Assembly (NCBI GenBank): GCA_964251665.1
Contig: CAXUKO010000007.1
Location: 186,001 to 250,000, forward strand
Reading direction: 5' to 3'
Length of the DNA stretch: 64,000 nucleotides
Source of the DNA: JBBQLG01 sp964251665
GTDB taxonomy: Bacteria; Bacteroidota; Bacteroidia; Cytophagales; Spirosomataceae
Position numbers and translations under genes: made by a program. How positions within the stretch are numbered: the stretch's first letter is position 1; every line of letters begins with the position of its first letter. Shown here piece after piece: positions 1 through 8,625 of this stretch. The notes under the pieces are model-generated. The model saw nothing but the letters and a program-made list of their open reading frames with translations. It was not told the DNA's origin and did no database searches.

Positions 1-631
1 TCGATCCCAGTATGATGTTAGTGGACGACTGCGTTCGCCAGCAATGATTGATATTGGTTTCGGTGCGGGGCACCACCTGATCATTCCGGTACTCGAACGG
101 CGACTGGTAGGGGGTCAGGATCTCGTACGTATCCTCGTATTCCCAGCGGTAGTACCGCGTTTTGTTGGCCGGGTCATGGGTGTTGACATAGACCTGGAGG
201 CCGCTGTTCTCGACCGCCCAGGTCAGGCTGTCGATCTTCGGCGTTTGCCTGATCGTGATCGGGTCAGACAGGTATTCATGTCCATCGGTGGTTTTGATGC
301 GAACCTGATAACTGCCCCCGAAGGGCAGCGTAGCCGACGCCAACGTATAGGTGCCGCTGGCGCTTTCCGTGAAGGCGAAGGCCGCTCCCCCCTGCCCTTC
401 CACGCGCACTGTAGCCTTCGACTCGGGTGTTGGCGCACTGAAATTCCCGATGTTCTGCGTACGCGACAGCCTGATCACGCTACTACCCGTACCCCCGTTC
501 AGGTAGCCATCCACCACCAGGTACCGGTTGGGTGCCGTGATCTCCGGGGGCGTAAATGGATCGACACAACTGCCAGCAAACAGCAGCAGCGCGCCATGCA
601 GTAGATACCGCCAGTGTTTGGTCCTGCTCAT
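1..631 (-). CDS. DUF4249 family lipoprotein, C-terminus cut by window edge
   Basis: The minus-strand frame is open from an ATG at 631 to the left edge (210 codons seen). The start encodes a lipoprotein signal peptide with a hydrophobic run ending in LLFAGSC, so Cys22 would be lipidated. The mature part begins with a PPEI...RYLVVDGYLN segment and IRLSRTQNI, the usual opening of DUF4249. These proteins are known as outer-membrane-associated lipoproteins of unknown function encoded beside carboxypeptidase-regulatory TonB-dependent receptors. That is the arrangement here: the receptor stop at 635 lies three bases before this ATG, so the two are very probably co-translated. An accessory role in surface binding or uptake by the receptor is inference. 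Family members usually have about 270-400 residues, so the missing part is probably modest. Confidence 0.85.
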   Translation of the reverse strand, partial: MSRTKHWRYLLHGALLLFAGSCVDPFTPPEITAPNRYLVVDGYLNGGTGSSVIRLSRTQNIGNFSAPTPESKATVRVEGQGGAAFAFTESASGTYTLASATLPFGGSYQVRIKTTDGHEYLSDPITIRQTPKIDSLTWAVENSGLQVYVNTHDPANKTRYYRWEYEDTYEILTPYQSPFEYRNDQVVPRTETNINHCWRTQSSTNIILGS

Positions 632-634
632 ACG

Positions 635-3403
635 TTAAAATCTAAAATTATAAGTCAGCGTCGGAATGGGCTGACCGAAGATGGATAGTTTGTAGCCCTT
701 GACGTAGCCCCCGGTGGAGTTAAAATAAACCGAATAGGCATTGTGCCGACCGGTGAGGTTGTAGACACCCAGCGTCCACGAGCTATGCGCCAGCTTTTTG
801 ATCTTATGATTACCTTCGACGTTGATGGACAGGTCGGTACGGAAATAATCGGGAATGCGGTACTGATTTCGTTCGGAATAATACAGCCGCTCGGCACCGC
901 CCAGCACGTACTTGGCCAGGGGCAGCGTAATGGGTCGGCCGGTGCTGTAGGTGGCATTGAACGAGATACTGAACCGGCGATTTATCTTATAATTACCCAC
1001 CAGCGTCACGTCATGCGGTTTGTCGTAGCTACTGGGGTAAAACTTCCCCCCGTTCACTACGTCCGACGCCAGGGTTGTAGGTGTGCGGAGCAATGACCGG
1101 GAGTAGGTGTAGCTAAGCCAGCCGTTGAGTTTACCGGTCAGTTTTTTCACCATCAGTTCAACGCCGTACGCTACACCCTCGGCCTGCACTACATCGGTTT
1201 CGAGATGGTGATTGAGCAGCAGGGTGGCACCTCCCTTATAATCGAGCTGGTTTTGCAGGGTGCGGTAGTAGCCCTCCGCCGACAGTTCAATGGTGTTGGC
1301 CCGCAGGTTCTGGTACACCCCCACCGAATACTGATCGCCGATTTGCGGCTTCACGTACGAATCGCTGAGTTTGTAAATATCCAGGGGCGAGACGGCTACC
1401 GTATTCGAGAGCATATTCAGGTACTGACGCATCCGGTTGTAGCTGGCTTTCACCGAGACATTATCCGTCAACGCATACCGAAGGGCCACCCGGTATTCTG
1501 GTCCCTGATACGTTTTCACAACGCTGCCCGCCGGGTACGAAACGGTGTCCTGAATGGTGTTTTCTGACCGGGATAGACCCGGCGTATACGAGAACACCTG
1601 ACCGGGACCGAGATTCATAAAGAGCGAATACCGAAGCCCCACATTGACTGACAGCCGGGGTGTAACCTCGAACCGGTCACTAATGTAGAGGGCATTTTCC
1701 AGCCCCTGTTCGGTCGGCACTACATCCGGGTTGATCAGCGATTCGGCGTTGGTAGGTTGCAGGCTCCCCGGCCGGAGTTTGTACTGTGTGCTGCTGATGC
1801 CGAAGTCAAGCGTGTGCCGGGCATCATGGTAGTAGGTAAAGTCGGCTTTGGCGGTCATCTGCCGAATGGCAAACCCGAACTGGAACGCTTCCAGTGGCTT
1901 TTTATCGCTCGCCACCGTGTATTCGTACCGGCTGTAACTACCGGTAAATACGCCGTACAACTTATTCGTGAAAATGTGTTTCCACTTCAGCGAAGCCGTC
2001 TGGTTGAGGTAGTTGTACAGGCTGTCGCTGTTGAGCCGGAACCGGTCGCGGCTGAGGTAACCCGTCAGGTAAAAGCTGTTTTTGTCGTTGGCTTCGTGGG
2101 TGATATGCAGGTTTAGATCATAAAACGAAGCCTGACTGTTTTTGTAGGCACCGTTCGGCAACTGCTTCAGCAGCCAGTCCGAATAGCTGGTGCGGCCACC
2201 GATCAGGAACGATGTTTTGTCGTTGATAATCGGCCCTTCCAGCGTCAGACGCCCGGTCAGCGGCCCGATACCACCCGCCCCGGCCAGCTTTTTGCGGTTG
2301 CCATCGCGCGTTGTCACGTCCAGCACCGACGACAACCGGCCGCCATACCTTGCGGGAATGGCGCTTTTATAGAGATCGACAGTTTTGATGATGTCGGGGT
2401 TGAAGGCCGAGAAAAAGCCGAACAGATGCGACGGATTGTAGATAACCGCGTCATTAAACAGAATCAGGTTCTGGCCCGCCGATCCGCCCCGGACGTTGAA
2501 ACCAACCGTGCCCTCCCCCACCGACTTCACCCCCGGCAGGGTCAGCACCACACGCAGCAGATCGGCCTCACCAAGTACGGTCGGCACCTGCTTAATGGTC
2601 TTAATGTCGAGCCGCTCCGATCCCATCTGTAAACCCGATACGTTGGCATCTTTCTGAGCGCCGACGATGACCTCTTTCAACGGGATCACCTCTTCGTCCA
2701 TGTCAATATCCAGCCGGCCATCGGCAAACAGCAGAATCTGCCGCCGGGTGTCTTTCAGGCCGATGCTCCTGATTTTGAGTTCGTGGCGACCGCGCGGTAA
2801 CGAGATGGAGTAATACCCATACTGATCCGTCAGTACCCCGATGCGCGGTTTCTCCAGCAGCACCGCAACGCCAACGGCTGGCTCGCCGGTACTGGTGCTT
2901 CGGATGCGGCCCGCCAGCGTGGCATAGCCCGCCTTTCCGGCACCACTCCGTGACCCGATTTCGAACAATTTGGTTTCCAGCGACAGGCGGGCGGTTTCTT
3001 TCCCGGCTCCGTAGTTGACGCCCGCTGTATCGTCGGCCGCTGCGGGCTGGCCCCGCTCGAAAAAACCAATGGGCAGGTCAGTTCGAATAGGCTGATCGAC
3101 GGTGATAAAGACCCGGTTCCGACCGTCGATAGCATACCGAAGGGACGTCCCCTCGAACACCTGATTAAGAATAGCCGGGAGCGGCTTATTCGTGACTTGT
3201 AATCGGACCCGCAGGCTGTCTACTTCGCGGGGGTTATAAAAGAACCGGTAGTCGGTGCGGGCCTCGATCTCATTGACGAACTGCCCGAAGGTGATGTCGG
3301 TAAACTGCCCGCTGATGGCGGTGTTCCGACTGGTCTGGCCGAGGGTTAGCTGCGCCATACCGATTCCGAAGGTGAAAAGAAGCGTGCAGTACAGGTTCTT
3401 CAT
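635..3403 (-). CDS. TonB-dependent receptor with STN and carboxypeptidase-regulatory-like domains
   Basis: The 922-residue product is an outer-membrane active transporter. In order: signal peptide (1-22, ending LGQ), STN domain (about 30-105, with the FFYNPREV stretch), a carboxypeptidase-regulatory-like beta-sandwich (about 163-235, TDQYGYYSISLPRG), a plug domain (about 265-370, containing FNVRGGSAGQN), and a 22-strand-type barrel ending in a C-terminal aromatic strand (TLTYNFRF). An STN domain often means transduction to an anti-sigma factor, but none is encoded nearby, and in this Bacteroidota type the domain is common without one. The gene overlaps the upstream gene by 4 bp (ATGA at 3400-3403) and runs into the DUF4249 lipoprotein, so three genes form one operon. 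The substrate cannot be read from sequence; siderophores, peptides and glycans are all possible. Confidence 0.93.
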   Translation of the reverse strand: MKNLYCTLLFTFGIGMAQLTLGQTSRNTAISGQFTDITFGQFVNEIEARTDYRFFYNPREVDSLRVRLQVTNKPLPAILNQVFEGTSLRYAIDGRNRVFITVDQPIRTDLPIGFFERGQPAAADDTAGVNYGAGKETARLSLETKLFEIGSRSGAGKAGYATLAGRIRSTSTGEPAVGVAVLLEKPRIGVLTDQYGYYSISLPRGRHELKIRSIGLKDTRRQILLFADGRLDIDMDEEVIPLKEVIVGAQKDANVSGLQMGSERLDIKTIKQVPTVLGEADLLRVVLTLPGVKSVGEGTVGFNVRGGSAGQNLILFNDAVIYNPSHLFGFFSAFNPDIIKTVDLYKSAIPARYGGRLSSVLDVTTRDGNRKKLAGAGGIGPLTGRLTLEGPIINDKTSFLIGGRTSYSDWLLKQLPNGAYKNSQASFYDLNLHITHEANDKNSFYLTGYLSRDRFRLNSDSLYNYLNQTASLKWKHIFTNKLYGVFTGSYSRYEYTVASDKKPLEAFQFGFAIRQMTAKADFTYYHDARHTLDFGISSTQYKLRPGSLQPTNAESLINPDVVPTEQGLENALYISDRFEVTPRLSVNVGLRYSLFMNLGPGQVFSYTPGLSRSENTIQDTVSYPAGSVVKTYQGPEYRVALRYALTDNVSVKASYNRMRQYLNMLSNTVAVSPLDIYKLSDSYVKPQIGDQYSVGVYQNLRANTIELSAEGYYRTLQNQLDYKGGATLLLNHHLETDVVQAEGVAYGVELMVKKLTGKLNGWLSYTYSRSLLRTPTTLASDVVNGGKFYPSSYDKPHDVTLVGNYKINRRFSISFNATYSTGRPITLPLAKYVLGGAERLYYSERNQYRIPDYFRTDLSINVEGNHKIKKLAHSSWTLGVYNLTGRHNAYSVYFNSTGGYVKGYKLSIFGQPIPTLTYNFRF

Positions 3404-4122
3404 AACGGCTTGTTGAGTTCATCATATTGTTGAGTCAGCTTTATGATGGCTTGTTCCGGATCGGGCCGGAAGCGCAGTTTCTGCTTCCGGGCGTAGGCAA
3501 CGAGTTCCTTTTTCCGGTCGCTCAGCACCTCCAGCACCATCTTTTTATTTTTCACCGGATAGTAGCGGTCCTTGTCCTTCTTACGGATGTAATAGGTCGT
3601 TTTCGGATCGAATACTCCATAGTCGCCGTTCGACGTCGTATTGATCTGAATGGTTTTGATTCGCCGGGCCAGTAGCTGTGAGGGACCCGTGTAGAGCAAG
3701 TCGTAAAAGCCCGTTGTCAGGCCGGGGTTGGCCCGTTCCAGCAGCCGGACGTAGGTATGGCTCAACCACGAAAAAGACTCGATTTCGGCGCTTTGCAGGG
3801 CCACCCGGTACGCCGAGGGGTGCCTGACCACAATCACATCGCTGACGATATCGTAGAGCATAGGCACCGAAAAGGTCTTGCCCCCATGCTGCACGAAGCC
3901 CGTCTGAAAGCTGTCTGATGCAAAATAAGGATGAACCTTCAGGCGGGTATCGTAGCCGATGTACTCGATGCCATTGTAGAGTTGCTCCACGTTGCTGCTG
4001 GCCTCCTGGTAGCGTGCCAGGGCGTACTGCGCGGTCGACTCTGAGCTGTCGGGCGGGATAGTCTGTCCACTGGCCGCAGTGAGGAGCCAGCCGTAGAGAA
4101 AAAGCAAAAGTTCATAACGCAT
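3400..4122 (-). CDS. Hypothetical secreted protein, first gene of the TonB-receptor operon
   Basis: This encodes about 240 residues of unrecognised function. I chose the ATG at 4122 because it starts directly with a good signal peptide (RYELLLFLYGWLLTAASG, cleavage near AASG-QT). An upstream in-frame ATG at 4164 would put 14 polar residues in front of it. The mature protein has a central part rich in tyrosines and a lysine/arginine-rich tail (IRKKDKDRYYPVKNKK), with no cysteines, membrane segments or catalytic motif that I recognise. Its stop overlaps the receptor start by 4 bp, which argues for translational coupling and a role tied to the receptor, probably in the periplasm. A near-match -7 element lies upstream around 4171-4179, but no convincing -33 box goes with it. 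Confidence 0.75.
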   Translation of the reverse strand: MRYELLLFLYGWLLTAASGQTIPPDSSESTAQYALARYQEASSNVEQLYNGIEYIGYDTRLKVHPYFASDSFQTGFVQHGGKTFSVPMLYDIVSDVIVVRHPSAYRVALQSAEIESFSWLSHTYVRLLERANPGLTTGFYDLLYTGPSQLLARRIKTIQINTTSNGDYGVFDPKTTYYIRKKDKDRYYPVKNKKMVLEVLSDRKKELVAYARKQKLRFRPDPEQAIIKLTQQYDELNKPL

Positions 4123-4321
4123 AGAGTCACCAGAAAAGCATCGCAATTTATCAATGCTTCTCAAAGTTTATGCATTGTGATACAGACATCTTTGCCGGAG
4201 CCCGCTGCTACGTATCCCGGACGCCTGCGTCCGTTGCAATCAGTTGCTTAGTTACCGGTCATAACCGAACGTGGGCGTCGGAATGCCTCCGTAGTCCGGC
4301 CGTACCACGGGGCTACAGCAC

Positions 4322-5065
4322 CTACGTCGGCAGGTTCGGCGCGGAAACCCCCGGATTGAAGCGGTAGAGGTACGGTGCTTTATGGGGCGTACCCGCCCGG
4401 CGTTCCGAGAGCCGTTCTAGGGTGCCCGACGCCATAATCTTCTTGTAGAAATTACGGGCATCGAGCGGATACCCTAATATAGTTTCGTGCAGCCGCTGTA
4501 GTTCGGGTATCGTGAACGTATCGGGCAGCAAATGGCTGATCGGCTGGTCATTAAACTGCTTCCGTAACGATTGAATCGCTACGGTTATAATATGGTTGTG
4601 ATCGAAAAGGAGAGCCGGAATCTGATCCAGGCTCCACCAGCGGCACTCGTCCGTCAGAAAATCGGGCGTTGGAACAACCTTCGAGTGTTCGACCAGGGCG
4701 TAATATCCCAGCGAAATAGTCCGCTCTGACCAGTTACTGGCCAGGAGCGGCAGGTTAATTCGGCGCCACGTATCTTCCTGATCGTAGCGCATCACCTCAC
4801 CGAAAATGTGAAACTGCTGCAGATACAGGTGTTCCAGTCCCGTTCGTTCGCGCACAACCCGCTGGGCGGCTACGTCGACCGATTCCGCTTTTTTGATGAA
4901 TCCCCCCGGCAGGCTCCATTCAGTTGTTCCCTTCCAGCGCAACAGCAGGACATTCAGCTGATTCTCATGAAAGCCAAAGATCACACCGTCGATGGACAGG
5001 TATGGGATGTACTCCCCGGTTGAATACTGATCGTGACGAACTACTGAATTGTTATAGTCGATCAT
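4322..5065 (-). CDS. NUDIX-domain transcriptional regulator (NrtR/AraR-like)
   Basis: The 247-residue protein has an N-terminal NUDIX domain (about 20-150) and a C-terminal winged helix (about 165-235, with IPELQRLHETILGYPLDARNFYKKI). The NUDIX box at 55-77 is degenerate: Gly55, Glu61 and Arg69 are kept, but the Glu that should follow Arg69 is Val, and one of the two later glutamates is Arg. That pattern is typical of NrtR-type regulators in which the NUDIX fold senses a ligand rather than hydrolysing one. Bacteroidota members of this architecture control NAD, arabinose or xylose genes. It is divergent from the esterase operon, with a strong palindrome between them (5108-5132). Inference: it represses or activates the esterase operon in response to a sugar. 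The ligand is unknown. Confidence 0.88.
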   Translation of the reverse strand: MIDYNNSVVRHDQYSTGEYIPYLSIDGVIFGFHENQLNVLLLRWKGTTEWSLPGGFIKKAESVDVAAQRVVRERTGLEHLYLQQFHIFGEVMRYDQEDTWRRINLPLLASNWSERTISLGYYALVEHSKVVPTPDFLTDECRWWSLDQIPALLFDHNHIITVAIQSLRKQFNDQPISHLLPDTFTIPELQRLHETILGYPLDARNFYKKIMASGTLERLSERRAGTPHKAPYLYRFNPGVSAPNLPT

Positions 5066-5107
5066 AAAATCTTACAAAATAGTCTGTCAGGCAGCTAAGG
5101 TGCGAAA

Positions 5108-5132
5108 TCTTTACGTACTTTTGACGTAAAGA
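5108..5132. promoter_or_regulatory. Candidate operator: perfect 9-bp inverted repeat
   Basis: TCTTTACGT (5108-5116) and ACGTAAAGA (5124-5132) are perfect reverse complements separated by 7 bases. They lie in the 148-bp gap between the NUDIX regulator and the divergent esterase operon. On the minus strand the repeat directly abuts a TTTC (complement of 5104-5107) that is followed 20 bases later by TATTTTG, a near match to the Bacteroidota -33/-7 promoter for the regulator. The position suits autoregulation plus control of the esterases. That the NUDIX regulator binds here is inference. Confidence 0.6.
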
Positions 5133-5213
5133 CAGTCTTTATTCCGACGAACGGCTTTGTCTCAGGTATAACTTCCTGCGTGTAAGTCATTTTACCAAAT
5201 CGCCTTTTCCTCT

Positions 5214-6089
5214 ATGAAACTAACCCGTTTACTAACCTGTATCAGCCTGCTGGCGTTACCCCTATCGGCCATCTGCGCGAAGACGGATACGCTCGATGTG
5301 CCCAGTGCCGCCATGAAGCGGAATCTGCGGGCGGGCATCGTCCTGCCGGACTCGTATGCTAAAAGTAAAGCCAATTATCCGGTACTGTACCTGCTGCACG
5401 GGGGTGGCGGACAGTTCAGCGACTGGCTAAAGCAAACGCCCGACAAAGGGCTGGTGCAGAAACTGGCTGACCAGTACAACCTCATCATCGTGATGCCGGA
5501 AGGCGACCGGCTGGGCGGCTACCTGGATAGCCCCATCCAGAAAGACAACCTCTTTGAGACGTACATCACCAAAGAAGTCATCGATAAAATCGATAATACC
5601 TACCGCACCATCCGCGACCGCAAAGGCAGGGTCATTACCGGTCTGAGCATGGGCGGTCACGGCGCTCTTTACCTCGCCACCCGGCACCCAGACCTATATT
5701 GTGCCGCTGGCAGCATGAGTGGTGCCCTCGATTTGAATGTGTCTACCTGGCGTATCGCGCCCGAAACGGCCAAACAGTTTGAACCCGCCTTCGCCCGCAT
5801 TCTGGGACCGATTGGGTCAACCCCTGATCTGTACACAGCTAACTCCGTGGTGTATATGACGGATAAAATCAAAGCCAGCGGATTGAAACTGATTATTGAC
5901 TGCGGTGTTGATGACTTCTTGATCGAGCCAAATCGGGAACTGCACCGTCGGCTGGTGTATAACAAAACGGAGCACGACTATACCGAACGGCCTGGTGCTC
6001 ATACGTGGGCGTACTGGCAGAACTCGCTGCCGAGTCACTTGCTGTTCTTTACCAATGTTCTGAAAACCAACGGATCTGTCGCCCAATAA
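5214..6089 (+). CDS. Secreted esterase, CE1 / esterase-D-like alpha/beta hydrolase (copy 1)
   Basis: The 291-residue product has a signal peptide (1-22, cleavage near ICA-KT) followed by one alpha/beta-hydrolase domain of the PF00756 type. Visible elements are the oxyanion-loop LYLLHGGGG (about 58-66), the nucleophile elbow GLSMGG with Ser145, an acidic residue in CGVDDFL (Asp234 or Asp235) and His264 in PGAHTWAYW. The family includes acetyl-xylan and feruloyl esterases and S-formylglutathione hydrolases. The signal peptide and neighbours favour removal of acyl groups from plant polysaccharide in the periplasm. It is first of four genes in the same direction and is followed after 3 bp by a clear paralogue, so a tandem duplication is evident. 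Confidence 0.9.
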   Translation: MKLTRLLTCISLLALPLSAICAKTDTLDVPSAAMKRNLRAGIVLPDSYAKSKANYPVLYLLHGGGGQFSDWLKQTPDKGLVQKLADQYNLIIVMPEGDRLGGYLDSPIQKDNLFETYITKEVIDKIDNTYRTIRDRKGRVITGLSMGGHGALYLATRHPDLYCAAGSMSGALDLNVSTWRIAPETAKQFEPAFARILGPIGSTPDLYTANSVVYMTDKIKASGLKLIIDCGVDDFLIEPNRELHRRLVYNKTEHDYTERPGAHTWAYWQNSLPSHLLFFTNVLKTNGSVAQ

Positions 6090-6092
6090 CCG

Positions 6093-6998
6093 ATGCTGCA
6101 CCCTAAACTGTCCATAAAAACGCTTCTCCTTGCCGTTGGCTGCCTGCTGTCACTACACGTAGCTGCGGCTAAAGTTGATACCATTGATGTACCCAGCGCG
6201 AGCATGAATCGTACGCTGCGGGCGGCCATTGTGCTGCCGGATCGGTACGGGAACGAGAAAAAACGAAAGGAGCAGTCCGCCTTTCCGGTGCTGTATCTGC
6301 TCCACGGTGGCTCGGGGAGTTTCCGCGACTGGCTAACCAAAACGCCCGATAAAACGCTGCTTCAGCGGATGGCCGATCAATACAACATAATCATCGTCAC
6401 ACCCGACGGTGATCCGACCAGCTATTATTTCGATAGTCCACAGGTTAAAAACAGCCAGTTTGAGACCTTTATATCGAAAGAACTGATTGATAAAATTGAC
6501 AACAGCTACCGCACGGTTCGCGACCGCAAAGGCCGGGTTATTGCGGGCTTGTCGATGGGTGGTCACGGGGCCATGTTCATCTCCAGCCGCCATCCAGACC
6601 TGTACGCGGCCGCTGGCAGTATGAGTGGCGTCATGAACATAAACACGGCCACCTGGAAAGTACCCGCTGATTTTGCCAAGTCCCGCATGGACAATTTTGC
6701 CAAACTGCTGGGTCCGGCCGCAGCCGGTGATGCCCCCTACCCCGGCCTGACGATGGTAACGCTCGCCGACAAGCTACAGGCGAACAAACTGCCACTGATC
6801 TTCGACATCGGCGTGGATGATTTCCTGATCGAAACAAACCGCGACCTGCACCGCCAGCTGATGGCGAACAAAACCCCGCATGATTACACCGAACGACCGG
6901 GCGGCCATACCTGGGAGTACTGGGAGAATGCGCTGCCCTACCAACTGCTGTTCTTCAGCAAAATTTTGAAAGCAAATCAAGTACTCATTCCTCAATGA
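6093..6998 (+). CDS. Secreted esterase, CE1 / esterase-D-like alpha/beta hydrolase (copy 2)
   Basis: This 301-residue paralogue keeps the same plan as the gene before it: signal peptide (1-26, AAA-KV), LYLLHGG near 68-73, nucleophile Ser154 in GLSMGG, the acidic GVDDFL segment and the terminal GGHTWEYW histidine. It differs by a lysine-rich insertion after the first strand (NEKKRKEQ, about 54-61) and a longer loop around GPAAAGDAPYPG. Divergence is largest in these loops, which border the active site in this fold, so different substrates for the two copies are likely (inference). The gene starts 3 bp after copy 1 and its stop overlaps the next start by 4 bp. Confidence 0.9.
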   Translation: MLHPKLSIKTLLLAVGCLLSLHVAAAKVDTIDVPSASMNRTLRAAIVLPDRYGNEKKRKEQSAFPVLYLLHGGSGSFRDWLTKTPDKTLLQRMADQYNIIIVTPDGDPTSYYFDSPQVKNSQFETFISKELIDKIDNSYRTVRDRKGRVIAGLSMGGHGAMFISSRHPDLYAAAGSMSGVMNINTATWKVPADFAKSRMDNFAKLLGPAAAGDAPYPGLTMVTLADKLQANKLPLIFDIGVDDFLIETNRDLHRQLMANKTPHDYTERPGGHTWEYWENALPYQLLFFSKILKANQVLIPQ

Positions 6999-8590
6999 TT
7001 CGTATGAACAACTCATTAGCCGTTTGTCTGACTGGTTTGTCCCTCCTGGGCGTTGCAGCGTTTACGGGTGTCGAACGCGATGTGGATACCGTAAAAACGA
7101 CCGGGGGGCTGGTGTCGGGCACGTTAAACAAGACCGGTGATGTACACATTTTTCGCGGTATTCCGTTTGCGGCTCCGCCCGTGGGCAACCTCCGCTGGAA
7201 AGCCCCCCAACCCGTTACGCCCTGGTCGGGTGTTCGTACATGCGACCAGTTTGGCCCCAGCCCCATCCAGGCAAAACCGGCTCCGTTTGGACCGTGGAGC
7301 GCGGAGTATTTAATCCCGGCCGAACCCATCAGCGAAGATTGCCTGTACCTGAATGTGTGGAGCGGGGCTAAAGCAGCTACCGAGAAACGCCCTCAGGAAC
7401 GCCTGCCGGTACTCGTTTGGATCTACGGGGGCGGATTCAGCAGCGGTGGCAGTGGCGTACCCATTTATGACGGTGAAGCGACGGCTAAAAAAGGAGTCGT
7501 GTTCGTCAGCATTAATTACCGGGTTGGCCCCTTTGGTTTTCTGGCTCACCCAGAGCTGACCAAAGAGTCGGGGCATAATGCATCGGGGAATTATGGGCTG
7601 ATGGACCAGATTGCCGCTTTACAGTGGGTGAAGCAGAATATTGCCGCCTTCGGTGGTGACCCCGGCAACGTTACCATTGCCGGTCAGTCGGCTGGCTCCA
7701 TGAGCGTTAACTGCCTGGTGGCGTCGCCGTTGGCAAAGGGCCTGTTCACGAAAGCTATTGCCGAAAGTGGTGCGAACTTTACCCGCTCCAACCCTACGCT
7801 GCAGCAGGCGGAGCAAAGCGGCCTGAAGGTGATGCAGACACTCGGTGCTTCCTCGCTGGCGGAACTGCGCGCTAAACCCGCCGAGGAGATTCTACAGAAA
7901 GGACAGGGCATGCGCGGCCCCATCATCGATGGATACGTACTACCCCAGGCCGTGGCTGATATTTTTGCGGCTGGTCAACAAAATAACGTGGCGCTGCTGA
8001 CTGGCTGGAATGAGGACGAGGGTATGTCATTCGGGCCAGCGAAAAAGGCGGATGAATACCGAAAACAGATTGACACCCAGTACGGGGCCGACGCGCAAAA
8101 CTTTCTGAAATACTATCCGGGTGATACCGATGAACACGCAGCTACGTCACAACTGAACATGTCGCGCGATATGACGTTTGGCGCGCAGAATTATGCCTGG
8201 GCCAATGTACAGAGCCAACAGGGGAAGCCGGTGTACGTGTACCGGTTCACCCGGAAGCTGCCGGCCGTAGGTGAGTACGCTAAGTACGGTGCTTTCCATA
8301 CGGGTGAGGTCGCCTATGCCTTTGATAATCTCCCGTTCGTTGATCATACGCTTCGTCCCCTGGAACCGAAGGATACGGAACTGGCAACGACGATATCGAC
8401 CTATTGGGTAAACTTCATGAAAACGGGCCATCCCGATGGCAAGGGGTTGCCGAAGTGGCCAGCCTACTCCGTAAGCAATAAGCAGGTGATGATGCTCGGC
8501 GATAAGGTACAAGCCCAGCCCCTACCGGATGCAGCCTCACTGGACTTCATGCTTGGCCTGATGAATAAACGCCAGGCCAGCCATAATTAA
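6995..8590 (+). CDS. Secreted type-B carboxylesterase
   Basis: The 531-residue product belongs to the type-B carboxylesterase / para-nitrobenzyl esterase family. It has a signal peptide (about 1-25), the EDCLYLNVW signature (114-122), the oxyanion GGGF (145-148), nucleophile Ser232 in GQSAG, a catalytic glutamate in the GWNEDEGMSF segment (about 340) and a histidine in GAFHTGEVAYAF (about 430). Its usual role is hydrolysis of carboxylic esters, here probably in the periplasm. The ATG at 6995 overlaps the stop of the preceding esterase (ATGA). A second ATG at 7004 is an equally good signal-peptide start. The overlap suggests one transcript for all the esterases. Confidence 0.92.
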   Translation: MIRMNNSLAVCLTGLSLLGVAAFTGVERDVDTVKTTGGLVSGTLNKTGDVHIFRGIPFAAPPVGNLRWKAPQPVTPWSGVRTCDQFGPSPIQAKPAPFGPWSAEYLIPAEPISEDCLYLNVWSGAKAATEKRPQERLPVLVWIYGGGFSSGGSGVPIYDGEATAKKGVVFVSINYRVGPFGFLAHPELTKESGHNASGNYGLMDQIAALQWVKQNIAAFGGDPGNVTIAGQSAGSMSVNCLVASPLAKGLFTKAIAESGANFTRSNPTLQQAEQSGLKVMQTLGASSLAELRAKPAEEILQKGQGMRGPIIDGYVLPQAVADIFAAGQQNNVALLTGWNEDEGMSFGPAKKADEYRKQIDTQYGADAQNFLKYYPGDTDEHAATSQLNMSRDMTFGAQNYAWANVQSQQGKPVYVYRFTRKLPAVGEYAKYGAFHTGEVAYAFDNLPFVDHTLRPLEPKDTELATTISTYWVNFMKTGHPDGKGLPKWPAYSVSNKQVMMLGDKVQAQPLPDAASLDFMLGLMNKRQASHN

Positions 8591-8625
8591 TCGTTCTTAC
8601 CTTATCCCAACGCGTAAAAAACCGA

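Noticed and set aside
44..604. A 186-codon plus-strand frame at the left edge
   Set aside because: It is antisense to the DUF4249 lipoprotein gene, which has a lipobox and family motifs.
4170..4367. A 65-codon plus frame between the receptor operon and the NUDIX regulator
   Set aside because: It overlaps the end of the regulator gene and has no family features.
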